DNA of 64,000 nucleotides, from assembly GCF_003989665.1 (NCBI RefSeq), contig NZ_RZIJ01000009.1, positions 124,001 to 188,000 of the forward strand, read 5' to 3'. Source of the stretch: Azospirillum doebereinerae. GTDB lineage: Bacteria > Pseudomonadota > Alphaproteobacteria > Azospirillales > Azospirillaceae. The translations under genes were made by a program, and so were the position numbers. The notes beneath the pieces were generated by a model, which made no database searches, was not told the DNA's origin, and was given only the letters and a program-made list of their open reading frames with translations. This document shows positions 56,142 through 64,000 of the stretch, piece after piece (position 1 is the first letter of the stretch; each line of letters starts with the position of its first letter).

Positions 56142-56381
56142 GGGCGCTCCACCGTCCGTCGTCTTGGGGAAACCGCGATGCGGCGGCACCCAGTGTAGCA
56201 GGCGGCCCGGCCCCTGCCGAGCCTCCGTCGTCCGGGTATGGGCACGCGGTCTTGCACGTAGCATTTTAAACGGAACCGCCTCGAGACATTTAGCGGACAT
56301 TTTAAGTTTTCGGGAACACTTGCCTTGCTAGGCTGTTTCGAGTCAGGAATCCTAGACCCTTCCCACTGGTGATCCCGTCCC

Positions 56382-56852
56382 GTGTCCAGCATCCCCGCCC
56401 TGCCATCGCCGTCGAGCGCGCAGAGCCCCACCGGGCTGGCGAAGCTTCGGCAGATGCTGGCGAGCGACGCCGCGGCGGTGCAGCCGATCCGCCGCGTTCC
56501 GGGCGAGGAGGAGCGCAAGCGCTCCGAGGAGCAGGCCAAGCTCGACGCGACCGACGACGCGCTGAAGGGCAGCGGCCGGGCGGAAGCGGAGCAGACCGGC
56601 ACGCGGTCGCGCGCTGCGGGGGCCGGGGCCGGCGGGTTCAGCATCGGCGGGACGGCCACCGACAGAGGGCCGGTCACCGCCACGGCGGCGGCGCCCTCGG
56701 CGCTTCCCAACGCCGGCTTCGAGACCCAGCGCATCCATCAGGAGATCGTCGGCGAAGGGCTGCACATCGAGCCGTGGTCCGACGCCATCGACGCCTACCG
56801 CCGCGCCGACGCCGGGATGAACACCCCGATGCTCACCCAGGTGGCGGTGTAG
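56382..56852 (+). CDS. Uncharacterised Ala/Pro-rich protein
   Basis: 156 residues from GTG. It has a Ser/Pro-rich beginning (VSSIPALPSPSSAQSPTGLA), a helical middle EEERKRSEEQAKLDATDDA, a Gly/Ala-rich linker, and a compact end RIHQEIVGEGLHIEPWSDAIDAYRRAD. No family recognised. It is divergent from the multi-PAS kinase and convergent with the acetyltransferase, which limits alternatives. Possibly cytosolic and largely disordered. Confidence 0.65.
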   Translation: MSSIPALPSPSSAQSPTGLAKLRQMLASDAAAVQPIRRVPGEEERKRSEEQAKLDATDDALKGSGRAEAEQTGTRSRAAGAGAGGFSIGGTATDRGPVTATAAAPSALPNAGFETQRIHQEIVGEGLHIEPWSDAIDAYRRADAGMNTPMLTQVAV

Positions 56853-56866
56853 CCCTTACACCCTTT

Positions 56867-57466
56867 TCAGTCCCGATCGACCGACCGCCGCAGCAGGATG
56901 CTGCCGCCCTCGTGCGGCAGGCGGGCGTGCCAGGGGATCGCGGCGCGGCCGGCCTCGACGAATCCCTCCCCGGCGTAGAGGCGCTGCGCCGGCTGGTTGT
57001 CGGCCCAGACATGCAGGGTGACGCGGTCGAAGCCGCCCGTCCGCGCCCGCTCGTAGAACCAGTTCAGCAGCCGGCCGGCGATGCCCCGGCGGCGGAACAC
57101 CGGATCGACCGCCAGCGCCGACAGGAAATAGCTGCCCCAATCGTGCGTCGCCGTGAAGGGGGCCAGATGCGCGACCCGGTCGGGGGGCAGGCCGCTGTAA
57201 TCCTCGGTCCGGATCCAGTCCACCGGGTAGCCGTGCGCGACGCCGACCACGCGGCCCCCGATCTCCGCCAACCCGCTCTGCCGGTGCGACAACGAACCGG
57301 TGCCCCCGGCGAGGCCCGGCGCCAGCATCTCCCGCGCCGTCAGGCCGGGCACCAGCCCGTCGAGCAGGAATTCGTAGACGCCGCCCCCGGCGATGTCGAT
57401 CAGGCGCGCGAGGTCCAGCGCGTCGTCGGCCTGGGCCGGGCGGATCATGATGCCGTCGTCGCTCAT
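56867..57466 (-). CDS. GNAT family N-acetyltransferase
   Basis: 199-residue acetyl-CoA-dependent transferase. The GNAT core is clear: MIRPAQADDALDLARLID at the start, the acetyl-CoA loop VDPVFRRRGIAGRLLNWFYERA (R/Q-x-x-G-x-G/A), and HVWADNQPAQRLYAGEGFVEAG. The substrate is not predictable; a small amine or protein N-terminus are both possible. ATG at 57466. Convergent with the uncharacterised gene at 56382. Confidence 0.9.
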   Translation of the reverse strand: MSDDGIMIRPAQADDALDLARLIDIAGGGVYEFLLDGLVPGLTAREMLAPGLAGGTGSLSHRQSGLAEIGGRVVGVAHGYPVDWIRTEDYSGLPPDRVAHLAPFTATHDWGSYFLSALAVDPVFRRRGIAGRLLNWFYERARTGGFDRVTLHVWADNQPAQRLYAGEGFVEAGRAAIPWHARLPHEGGSILLRRSVDRD

Positions 57467-57697
57467 CTCCGACCTTCACTTGTTCTTGGGCATTCGCACC
57501 GGGTGTGGCCGGCCTGCGGGATTCCGCCGGAGCGGATCGCTCGCCGGTTGACGCGGCCACCGTCACACCGTAGCCTACCCGCCATGAACGCGCATCGTCT
57601 TGTCGGCATTCTGCGAATTAGCGGCCCGGTTCTCCTTTGAGAGCCGGGGAAACGCTCGCCCTCACATCGCAGGCCGCCTGAAGACAAGAGACGCACC

Positions 57698-58024
57698 ATG
57701 TCCAGCACCGTCACGCTCGCCCCGCCCGCCGCCGAAGCCCGGCCGGTCGAACCCGGCCGCCGCGTTGGCTTTTCCGTCGTCGCCGACGCCGATCCGGGCA
57801 CCCTGCCCCGCATCCTCGAACTGGTCGCCAAGCGCGGGCTGGTTCCCGACGCGCTGAGCAGCGTCCTGGCCGGCGACACGCTCGCCATCGAGATGGAGGT
57901 CGTCGGCATGGCCCACGCCGAGTCGCGCCACGTCGCCAACTGCCTGAGCCAGATCCCGATGGTGGCGCGCGTCACCGTGACGGAACGCGCGCCGGCCACC
58001 GGCTTGGCGGTCGCGGCGGAGTAG
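57698..58024 (+). CDS. Small ACT-like domain protein
   Basis: 108 residues. After a disordered start, VGFSVVADADPGTLPRILELVAKRGLVPDAL and IEMEVVGMAHAESRHVANCLSQIPMVARVTV show the beta-alpha-beta-beta-alpha-beta pattern of an ACT domain, as in acetolactate synthase small subunits. It is too short for IlvH and no enzyme gene is linked, so it may bind an amino acid as a free regulator. Start ATG at 57698. Confidence 0.7.
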   Translation: MSSTVTLAPPAAEARPVEPGRRVGFSVVADADPGTLPRILELVAKRGLVPDALSSVLAGDTLAIEMEVVGMAHAESRHVANCLSQIPMVARVTVTERAPATGLAVAAE

Positions 58025-58032
58025 GCCGCTCC

Positions 58033-58932
58033 TCAGAGCGGCTTGGCCGTTTCCCCAGGGGTCGTGCCGGCTTCGGCGGGCGCGTCCTCGGCCGGAACCG
58101 GCTCGACGATCTCGCCCTTCATCAGTTCGGCGGCGCGTTGCAGCTTGCGGAACTGCAGGATCGAGAACGGCAGGGTGGCGAGATAGGCCAAGCCGATGAT
58201 CGACAGCGTCCACCAGGGCTGGCTGACCATCATCGCGGCGATCAAGCCGACGCCGGCCAGCGCCGGCACCACCCACTGGGCCGGAACGCGGGCGCCCTTG
58301 AACGAGAAGGTCGGCAGCGTGCTGACCATCAGCCCGCCGATCATCAGCGTCCACGGCACGATCACCACCGGGTGGCCGATCCAATCGGGACCGGCCTCGA
58401 AGCCCAGCGTCATCGGCAGCAGCACCAGCCCGGCCCCGGCCGGGGCCGGCACGCCGGTGAAGTAGTTGTACGCCCAGGGCGGCAGGTCGACCACGCCCAG
58501 CCGCGAGTTGAAGCGCGCCAGCCGCAGCGCGCAGCACACGGCGTAGGCCATGGCGGCGATCCAGCCCAGGCTGCCCGCCCCGTTCAGCCCCCACAGATAC
58601 ATCATGAAGGCCGGGGCGACGCCGAAGCTGATCGCGTCGGACAAGCTGTCCAACTCCGCCCCGAACTTGCTCTGCCCGTTCAGCAGCCGGGCGATCCGCC
58701 CGTCCAGCGCGTCGAGGATGGCGGCGATCACGATGGCGATCACCGCCGGCTCCCACCGCTCCTGAATGGCGAAGCGGATCGCCGTCAGGCCCGAGCACAG
58801 CGCCAGCACGGTCAGCACGTTGGGCAGCAGGTGGTTGATCGACAACCCCTTCAGCCGCGGGTGCGGACGGCGCGGGCGGCGGACGCGGCCGGGCCGGAAG
58901 ATCGGCTGGTTGAAGACGGGCGGGCGCTTCAT
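58033..58932 (-). CDS. pssA: CDP-diacylglycerol-serine O-phosphatidyltransferase
   Basis: Integral membrane enzyme making phosphatidylserine from CDP-diacylglycerol and serine. 299 residues with about seven hydrophobic segments and the CDP-alcohol phosphotransferase motif spread over residues near 74-96 ([18 protein letters not shown]). An N-terminal basic cytosolic tail precedes [16 protein letters not shown]. The ATG at 58932 overlaps the stop of psd (ATGA), so the pair is co-translated. Together they make phosphatidylethanolamine. Confidence 0.95.
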   Translation of the reverse strand: MKRPPVFNQPIFRPGRVRRPRRPHPRLKGLSINHLLPNVLTVLALCSGLTAIRFAIQERWEPAVIAIVIAAILDALDGRIARLLNGQSKFGAELDSLSDAISFGVAPAFMMYLWGLNGAGSLGWIAAMAYAVCCALRLARFNSRLGVVDLPPWAYNYFTGVPAPAGAGLVLLPMTLGFEAGPDWIGHPVVIVPWTLMIGGLMVSTLPTFSFKGARVPAQWVVPALAGVGLIAAMMVSQPWWTLSIIGLAYLATLPFSILQFRKLQRAAELMKGEIVEPVPAEDAPAEAGTTPGETAKPL

Positions 58933-59624
58933 CGCCGCACGTCCCCGACTCGCTGGGCCTCGTGGCTGTTCAGGTCGGCCAGCACGGTCTCGCCGCCGAT
59001 GGCGTTCTGGCCGACGCAGACCAGCGGCGCCACGCCGTCCGGCAGGTAGATGTCGGTGCGGCTGCCGAAGCGGATCAGGCCGAAACGCTCGCCGGCCTTC
59101 ACGTCCTGCCCCGCCTTGACCCACCACAGGATGCGGCGCGCCACGAGGCCAGCGATCTGCACATAGGCGATCTCGCGGCCGTCGGGCAGGCGCTGGCGGA
59201 AGGCCATGCGCTCGTTCTCGTCGCTCGCCTTGTCCAGCGCGGCGTTGACGAAGGTGCCCTTGTGGTACTCGGCCGCGACGATGGTGCCGTCGGCCGGGAC
59301 GCGGTTGACGTGCACGTTGAACACGTTGAGGAAGACGCTGATTCGGGTCAGCGGCTTGTCCCCCATGCCCAGTTCCTTGGGCGGCACCGCCGGGACGATC
59401 ATGGTGACGCGCCCGTCGGCCGGGCTGACCAGCAGGCCGGGCCGGGTCGGGGTCACGCGGTCGGGGTCGCGGAAGAAGTAGACGCACCACAGGGTCAGGA
59501 CCAGGCCGGCCCAGCCCAGCGGCACCCACAGGAGCCCCAGGATCAACGAAACCACGGCGAAAGCGGCGATGAACGGCCAGCCAGCGCGGTGAATCGGAAC
59601 GACGACGGTATCGATGGCGGACAT
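58929..59624 (-). CDS. psd: Phosphatidylserine decarboxylase proenzyme
   Basis: Pyruvoyl enzyme that decarboxylates phosphatidylserine to phosphatidylethanolamine. 231 residues of the short bacterial type. A membrane segment ([20 protein letters not shown]) precedes the catalytic part with [35 protein letters not shown] and [13 protein letters not shown]. The Ser of the latter is the self-cleavage and pyruvoyl-forming residue. The ATG at 59624 is chosen; a GTG at 59639 is possible. First gene of the psd-pssA pair. Confidence 0.94.
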   Translation of the reverse strand: MSAIDTVVVPIHRAGWPFIAAFAVVSLILGLLWVPLGWAGLVLTLWCVYFFRDPDRVTPTRPGLLVSPADGRVTMIVPAVPPKELGMGDKPLTRISVFLNVFNVHVNRVPADGTIVAAEYHKGTFVNAALDKASDENERMAFRQRLPDGREIAYVQIAGLVARRILWWVKAGQDVKAGERFGLIRFGSRTDIYLPDGVAPLVCVGQNAIGGETVLADLNSHEAQRVGDVRR

Positions 59625-59713
59625 CGCCTCTTTCTTCACTTTTTCAGCCGATTACGAACAGGCATTCTAGACGCCCGTTCCAAGCCTTTACAGAATTTTA
59701 GCGGCGGCACAGG

Positions 59714-60214
59714 ATGCTGACCGTCGGATCCTTCTCCAAACCCGAGTGCGCGCCCGTGTCCGTTCCCGATTTGAAGACCATTCAGTCGCTGGCCGAGGTG
59801 CCCGACGGCGCCCTGCCGATCACCCCCGGCTCCATCGTGATGACTCCGGAGGGGGTTCTCGGCATCGCCAAGCCGCCCAAGCCCTGCAAGCTGAACTTCA
59901 TGGCGGACGGCCTGCCCTTCAACGTCGCGGTGCGCCACGAGGGCGAAGGGTCGGTCTGCCAGATCTGGGCCGACGTCGGCCATGTGCCCTACACCGCGCA
60001 GGCGCCGGAGCGCCGCCGCACGCTGCTGGCGCTGCTGCGCGGGATCGAGGGGCTGAAGAACGTGAAATTCATCGTGCAGGAAGGCCAGAAGATCATCCTG
60101 TTCTCGGAAACGACCTTCGAGCATCACGCGGCCCCGGAGGATTTGTTCCACCAGACCGTCCTGGTCTTGCAGGAGGCGCGGCCCTTCCTGCGCTTGCTGG
60201 GGCCGTATCTGTAG
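59714..60214 (+). CDS. Uncharacterised conserved-looking protein
   Basis: 166 residues, no recognised family. It has mixed alpha/beta character: PITPGSIVMTPEGVLGIAKPPKP, LPFNVAVRHEGEGSVCQIWADVG, VKFIVQEGQKIILFSETTFE and a final helix LVLQEARPFLRLLGPYL. Cytosolic, with no signal peptide or membrane segment. A GTG at 59756 is an alternative start. Divergent from psd. Confidence 0.75.
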   Translation: MLTVGSFSKPECAPVSVPDLKTIQSLAEVPDGALPITPGSIVMTPEGVLGIAKPPKPCKLNFMADGLPFNVAVRHEGEGSVCQIWADVGHVPYTAQAPERRRTLLALLRGIEGLKNVKFIVQEGQKIILFSETTFEHHAAPEDLFHQTVLVLQEARPFLRLLGPYL

Positions 60215-60218
60215 GGGG

Positions 60219-60656
60219 TCAGGCGTCCGGCCAGAAGCCGTGGTCGATCATCGTATCGAACGACCATGGGCATGACGGCGGGAACGTCGACTCGCTCAGA
60301 CCCGTTTCCCGCTCCGCTTCGACGAGCGCCAACCGATAGGCATCGCTGATGGCCTCCGCGCGTTTGGACTTCAGACTGGGATTGTCGGCCATATGGTCGG
60401 CCAACCGGTAACGCTGCTCCTTGATGCTCAACCGCCAGCTGTTGCCGCGCAGGCCCGGCTGAAAACGCCATTTCAGCAGGTGGAGCATCAGGGTGACCAA
60501 GCGGTTGACCAACTCGCGCTTCTCGGTCTTGCCCATGCTCTCGATCTCCTCGGCGATGCGCGCGATGTCCGCCGAGTCGAATTTTCCGGCGCGCAGCAGC
60601 GCCGCCTGCTCATTCGCCCAGGCGTAGAAATCACGGTCGTAGAGGGTCTGGTCCAT
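60219..60656 (-). CDS. DUF29 family protein
   Basis: 145 residues. The opening LYDRDFYAWANEQAALLRAGKFDSAD, then IAEEIESMGKTEKRELVNRL and LLKWRFQPGLRGNSWRLSIKEQR, is the DUF29 pattern, common in cyanobacteria and alphaproteobacteria, often in many copies. Function unknown. The ATG at 60656 follows GAGGAGGA. It lies 80 bp downstream of the BMP gene and could be read from that operon. Confidence 0.9.
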   Translation of the reverse strand: MDQTLYDRDFYAWANEQAALLRAGKFDSADIARIAEEIESMGKTEKRELVNRLVTLMLHLLKWRFQPGLRGNSWRLSIKEQRYRLADHMADNPSLKSKRAEAISDAYRLALVEAERETGLSESTFPPSCPWSFDTMIDHGFWPDA

Positions 60657-60735
60657 GCCTGTCCTCCTCACGGGGAGTCTCCCGCGAGGGTGCGGGCCGG
60701 GATGCGTTCCCGGCTCGCCGTCCTGCGCGGTGCGC

Positions 60736-61824
60736 TTACTTCGGAACCTTGCCCTGAACGCCCTCGACGTACCAGTCCATCTTCAGGATCTGCTCGTCGG
60801 TGGCGGTCTTGCCCTCGGGGATCACCACCTTGCCGGACTGGTCCTTGACCGGACCCTGGAAGGAGTGGCGCTTGCCCGACATGATGTCGGCCTTGATCGT
60901 GTCGGCCAGCGCCACGACGTCGGCCGGGATCGCCGGGTTGTAGGGGGCCAGGAACAGCATCTTGTCCTTGAAGCCGCCCCAGGTGTCGACCGACTTCCAC
61001 GTCCCGTCGAGCACCGCCTTGACGCGGTCGACGTAATAGCCGTTCCAGTCGTCGACGATGGCGGTCAGGTGCGACTTGGGGCCGAAGCGGGTCATGTCCG
61101 ACGACTGGCCGACCGACCACAGCCCGCGCTCCTGCGCGGTCTGCACCGGAGCCGGGCTGTCGGTGTGCTGGACGATGACGTCGGCGCCCTGGTCGATCAG
61201 CGCCTTGGCGGCCTCGGCCTCCTTGCCGGGGTCGTACCAGCTGTTCACCCAGACGACGCGGACCTCGGCCTTCGGGTTCTGCTCGCGCAGCGCGATGGTG
61301 AAGGCGTTGATGCCGCTGACCACCTCGGGGATCGGGAAGGAGCCGATGTAGCCGATGACGTTCGACTTGGTCATCTTGCCGACGATGGCGCCGATCACCG
61401 TGCGGCCCTCGTAGAAGCGCGCGGAGTAGGTGGCGACGTTGGCGGCGCGCTTGTAGCCCGTGGCGTGCTCGAACTTCACGTCGGGGTAGCGCTGGGCGAC
61501 CTTCAGCGTCGGGTTCATGAAGCCGAAGGAGGTGGTGAAGATCAGCTTGTGGCCGCTGGCCGCCAGCTGCTCGATCACGCGCTCGGCGTCGGCGCCTTCC
61601 GGAACGTTCTCGACATAGGTCGTGGTGACCTTGTCGCCGAGCTGCTTCTCGACCGCCAGACGGCCCTGGTCGTGCTGGTAGCTGTAGCCGTGGTCGCTGA
61701 TCGGACCGACATACACGAAGCCGACCTTCAGCTTGTCCTGGGCGGCGGCCGTGCCGACGCTCAGCGCGATGGCGGCGGCACCGGCCAGCCCCAGCAGCGT
61801 CTTGCCCATCGTCCTTCTGTTCAC
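60736..61824 (-). CDS. BMP family ABC transporter substrate-binding protein
   Basis: Periplasmic solute receptor of 362 residues. Signal peptide (GKTLLGLAGAAAIALSVGTAAA) and a BMP/Med-type bilobed domain with KVGFVYVGPISDHGYSYQHDQG, FTTSFGFMNPTLKVAQRYPDV and GADVIVQHTDSPAPVQ. BMP/PnrA proteins mostly bind purine nucleosides, which is the likely cargo. GTG at 61824 is preceded by GGAG. Last transporter gene in the operon ATPase-permease-permease-BMP. Confidence 0.93.
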   Translation of the reverse strand: MNRRTMGKTLLGLAGAAAIALSVGTAAAQDKLKVGFVYVGPISDHGYSYQHDQGRLAVEKQLGDKVTTTYVENVPEGADAERVIEQLAASGHKLIFTTSFGFMNPTLKVAQRYPDVKFEHATGYKRAANVATYSARFYEGRTVIGAIVGKMTKSNVIGYIGSFPIPEVVSGINAFTIALREQNPKAEVRVVWVNSWYDPGKEAEAAKALIDQGADVIVQHTDSPAPVQTAQERGLWSVGQSSDMTRFGPKSHLTAIVDDWNGYYVDRVKAVLDGTWKSVDTWGGFKDKMLFLAPYNPAIPADVVALADTIKADIMSGKRHSFQGPVKDQSGKVVIPEGKTATDEQILKMDWYVEGVQGKVPK

Positions 61825-61882
61825 GTCAAAGCTCCTTGGGGTGTTGGGTTGCCGAGACTTGTTTCGTTTTTTGATTGGGCGG

Positions 61883-62815
61883 TCAAGAATCGGGATGGAA
61901 CAGCTTGCCCAGACAGGCCGGCGCGTTCAAGCGAATGCGGGCGACATCCCGCGAAATCAGCACCAGGACCAGGACGGTCGCCAGATAGGGCAGCATCGAC
62001 AGGATCTGCGAGGGGATGTCGATGCCGAAGCCCTGCACGTGCAGCTGCGCGATGGTCACGCCGCCGAACAGCCACGCGCCCAGCATGACGCGGACCGGCT
62101 TCCAGGTGGCGAAGACGACCAGCGCCAGCGCGATCCAGCCGCGCCCGGCCGTGATGTTCTCCGCCCACATCGGCGTGTAGTCCATCGACAGGAAGGCGCC
62201 GCCCAGCCCGCTCATGGCGCCGCCGAACATCACGGCCAGGAAGCGGATGCGGATCACCTTGTAGCCCAGCGCGTGGGCGGCGTGGTGGTTCTCGCCGACC
62301 GCCCGCAGCACCAGACCGGCCCGCGTGCGGTAGAGGAAGAGATGCACCAGCGGTACCGCCGCGATGCCGAGATAGACCAGCAGGTCCTGCCCGAACACCG
62401 CCTGGCCGACCACCGGCAGGTCGCTCAGCACCGGGATGTGCAGCTTGGGCAGGCCTTCCAGCGGAATGCCGACGAAGCCCTGCCCGACCAGCGCCGACAG
62501 CCCGACGCCGAACAGCGTCAGCGCCAGCCCGGTCGCGACCTGGTTGGCCAGCAGCAGCAGGGTCAGCACGCCGAACAGCGCGCCCATCGCCGCCCCCGCT
62601 CCCGCCGCGATCAGCAGGCCCAGCGGCGCGCTGCCGGTCTTCACCGTAATGGCAAAGCCGCAGACGGCCCCCATCAGCATCATGCCCTCGACGCCCAGGT
62701 TGAGGACGCCGGACTTCTCGGTCACCGCCTCGCCAAGCGCGGCGAAGAGAAGCGGGGTCGCCGCCGCGAACATCGCCGCCAGGATGGGGCCGACCAAGGC
62801 GAATTCGGCGCTCAT
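61883..62815 (-). CDS. ABC transporter permease (BMP-type, second)
   Basis: 310-residue inner-membrane permease of the BPD_transp_2 (branched-chain/nucleoside) class with about eight hydrophobic segments, including ATPLLFAALGEAVTEKSGVLNLGVEGMMLMGA, a family hallmark, and RAVGENHHAAHALGYKV, the coupling loop to the ATPase. The ATG at 62815 overlaps the stop of the first permease gene at 62812, so the two are translationally coupled. It forms a heterodimeric channel with the upstream permease. Confidence 0.94.
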   Translation of the reverse strand: MSAEFALVGPILAAMFAAATPLLFAALGEAVTEKSGVLNLGVEGMMLMGAVCGFAITVKTGSAPLGLLIAAGAGAAMGALFGVLTLLLLANQVATGLALTLFGVGLSALVGQGFVGIPLEGLPKLHIPVLSDLPVVGQAVFGQDLLVYLGIAAVPLVHLFLYRTRAGLVLRAVGENHHAAHALGYKVIRIRFLAVMFGGAMSGLGGAFLSMDYTPMWAENITAGRGWIALALVVFATWKPVRVMLGAWLFGGVTIAQLHVQGFGIDIPSQILSMLPYLATVLVLVLISRDVARIRLNAPACLGKLFHPDS

Positions 62816-63888
62816 GCCACGGCCCTCCGCGCGCCGATTCGCACCCGGTAGCGGATCAGCACGTCGCAGGCCAGCAGGAAGAACAGCAGCATGCCTTGGA
62901 AGACTCCGGTGATGGCCTTGGGCAGGCCCATGGCGATCTGCGCCGCCTCGCCGCCGATGAAGGACAGCGCCATCAGCAGCGCCGCCAACAGGATGCCGAC
63001 CGGGTGCAGCCGGCCCAGGAAGGCGACGATGATGGCGGTGAAGCCGTAGCCGGGCGACACGCTGGGGGTGATCTGGCCGATCGGACCGGCGATCTCGCCC
63101 ATCCCGGCGATTCCGGCCAAGCCCCCGGACAGCAGCAGGCTGAGCCAGATGATCCGTTTCTGGTCGAAGCCGGCGTAGCCCGCCGCCGCCGGGGTCAGGC
63201 CGATGACCTTGATCTGGAAGCCGATGAAGGTCCGCGCGATCAGCACCCAGCCGGCCGCCACCGCGAACAGCGCGAAGGCGGTGCCCAGATGCACGCGGGT
63301 GCCCGACCACAGGATCGGCATCACCGCGTCGGCCTCGAACAGCCGCGATTCGGGGAAGGCGAAGCCGTCCGGGTCGCGGTAGGGGCCATGGACCAGATAG
63401 TTCAGCGCCAGCAGCGCCACATAGGTCAGCATCAGGCTGGTGAGGATCTCGCTGGCGTTGAAGCGGATGCGCAGGTAGGCCGGGATCGCCGCCCAGGCCA
63501 TGCCGCCGGCCGCCCCGCCGATCACCATCAGCGGCAGCAGCCACCAGCCGCCCTCGCCGTAGAAGGCCAGCGCCAGACCGCCTCCGGCGATGGCGCCCAT
63601 GGTGAGCTGCCCCTCCGCCCCGATGTTCCAGACGTTGGCGCGGAAGCCGATGGCCAGCCCCACGGCGCAGAGGACCAGCGGCGTCGCCTTGACGATCAAT
63701 TCGCCGATGCCGCGCTTGCTGGAGACGGGATCGATGAAGAAGGCGTGCAGCGCCTTCACCGGGTCGAAGCCCAACAGCAGGAACAGGATGAATCCGCTCA
63801 GCAGCGTCAGCGCGACGGCGAGCAGGGGCGTCGCGTAGACCATGGCCTTGGAGGCCTGTCCACGCGGTTCCAGACGGATCAGGCTCAT
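62812..63888 (-). CDS. ABC transporter permease (BMP-type, first)
   Basis: 358-residue permease. TM segments include VYATPLLAVALTLLSGFILFLLLG and many more; hallmarks are GFRANVWNIGAEGQLTMGAIAGG and the coupling segment FQIKVIGLTPAAAGYAGFDQK. Start at 63888, 51 bp after the ATPase gene stop. Works with the second permease, the ATPase and the BMP receptor in nucleoside-type uptake. Confidence 0.95.
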   Translation of the reverse strand: MSLIRLEPRGQASKAMVYATPLLAVALTLLSGFILFLLLGFDPVKALHAFFIDPVSSKRGIGELIVKATPLVLCAVGLAIGFRANVWNIGAEGQLTMGAIAGGGLALAFYGEGGWWLLPLMVIGGAAGGMAWAAIPAYLRIRFNASEILTSLMLTYVALLALNYLVHGPYRDPDGFAFPESRLFEADAVMPILWSGTRVHLGTAFALFAVAAGWVLIARTFIGFQIKVIGLTPAAAGYAGFDQKRIIWLSLLLSGGLAGIAGMGEIAGPIGQITPSVSPGYGFTAIIVAFLGRLHPVGILLAALLMALSFIGGEAAQIAMGLPKAITGVFQGMLLFFLLACDVLIRYRVRIGARRAVA

Positions 63889-63939
63889 GCGCCGAATTCC
63901 CTCACGACGTTGCAGCGCACGACTTCACAGCATGCGGGA

Positions 63940-64000
63940 TCACAGCGCACGGACGATCTCCCCATCCTCGTCCGGCGGCGTGGCGAACAGGCCGCCCATC
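63940..64000 (-). CDS. ABC transporter ATP-binding protein (3' end only)
   Basis: Only the last 19 codons plus stop are in the window (ends MGGLFATPPDEDGEIVRAL). The assignment as the ATPase of the BMP-type transporter rests on its position directly upstream of two permeases and on the MGG-type C-terminal ending seen in such ATPases. The nucleotide-binding motifs are beyond the window. Confidence 0.75.
   Translation of the reverse strand, partial: MGGLFATPPDEDGEIVRAL

Overview
The window is GC-rich chromosomal DNA from an alphaproteobacterium. It most resembles Azospirillum or a close relative. This rests on family content: a TrcR/DUF1013 cell-cycle regulator, DUF1192 and DUF4169 proteins, a phasin, a chemoreceptor with a C-terminal PilZ domain (as known for A. 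brasilense Tlp1), a fused indolepyruvate:ferredoxin oxidoreductase, and many GTG starts. It is an inference, not a database result. No rRNA, tRNA or CRISPR array was recognised.

Layout. 1-1320: the start of rpoA, then rpsK and rpsM on the minus strand, driven by a near-consensus promoter and divergent from pyk. 3.2-8.3 kb: an uncharacterised membrane protein, a TPR protein, an unusual EF-G and RidA. 8.3-13.5 kb: a secreted trypsin-like protease divergent from a type IA topoisomerase, then ilvE divergent from a MarR regulator. 13.6-17.7 kb: an OmpR/EnvZ-type two-component pair and a chemoreceptor-PilZ protein. 17.9-19.6 kb: CsaA, a phasin with twin palindromic operator-like sites, and a TetR regulator. 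19.7-25.5 kb: a minus-strand run of ybaK, proC, a YbjN-like gene, a UbiK-like gene and a large AsmA-family gene. 25.7-31.6 kb: small conserved genes, a quinone oxidoreductase, trcR, ubiX, a beta-carbonic anhydrase and two small exported proteins. 31.7-36.1 kb: 6-phosphofructokinase, a YdcH-like protein, a truncated haemoglobin and purEK. 36.4-42.9 kb: an EAL protein, a DUF599 protein, an RHH protein, fumC and a CheY-like regulator. 43.1-47.1 kb: indolepyruvate:ferredoxin oxidoreductase and a cupin.

47.1-49.1 kb breaks the pattern. It is a strikingly AT-rich accessory patch. It encodes a class III nucleotidyl cyclase fused to two cold-shock-like domains, which is the best candidate here for an undescribed system, followed by degenerate DNA and a small XRE regulator. 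49.3-56.3 kb holds a nuclease-like exported protein, a hybrid histidine kinase, a TPR-glycosyltransferase and a multi-PAS histidine kinase. 56.4-60.7 kb holds an acetyltransferase, an ACT-like protein, the psd-pssA phospholipid pair and a DUF29 protein. The window ends in a BMP-family (nucleoside-type) ABC transporter operon whose ATPase gene runs off the end.

Most of the window is housekeeping: translation, central carbon, purine, branched-chain amino acid and phospholipid metabolism. It is interspersed with signalling genes (at least four histidine kinase/response regulator proteins, one chemoreceptor and one EAL protein). Several intergenic gaps carry G/C-rich inverted repeats that serve as terminators or dispersed REP-like elements.
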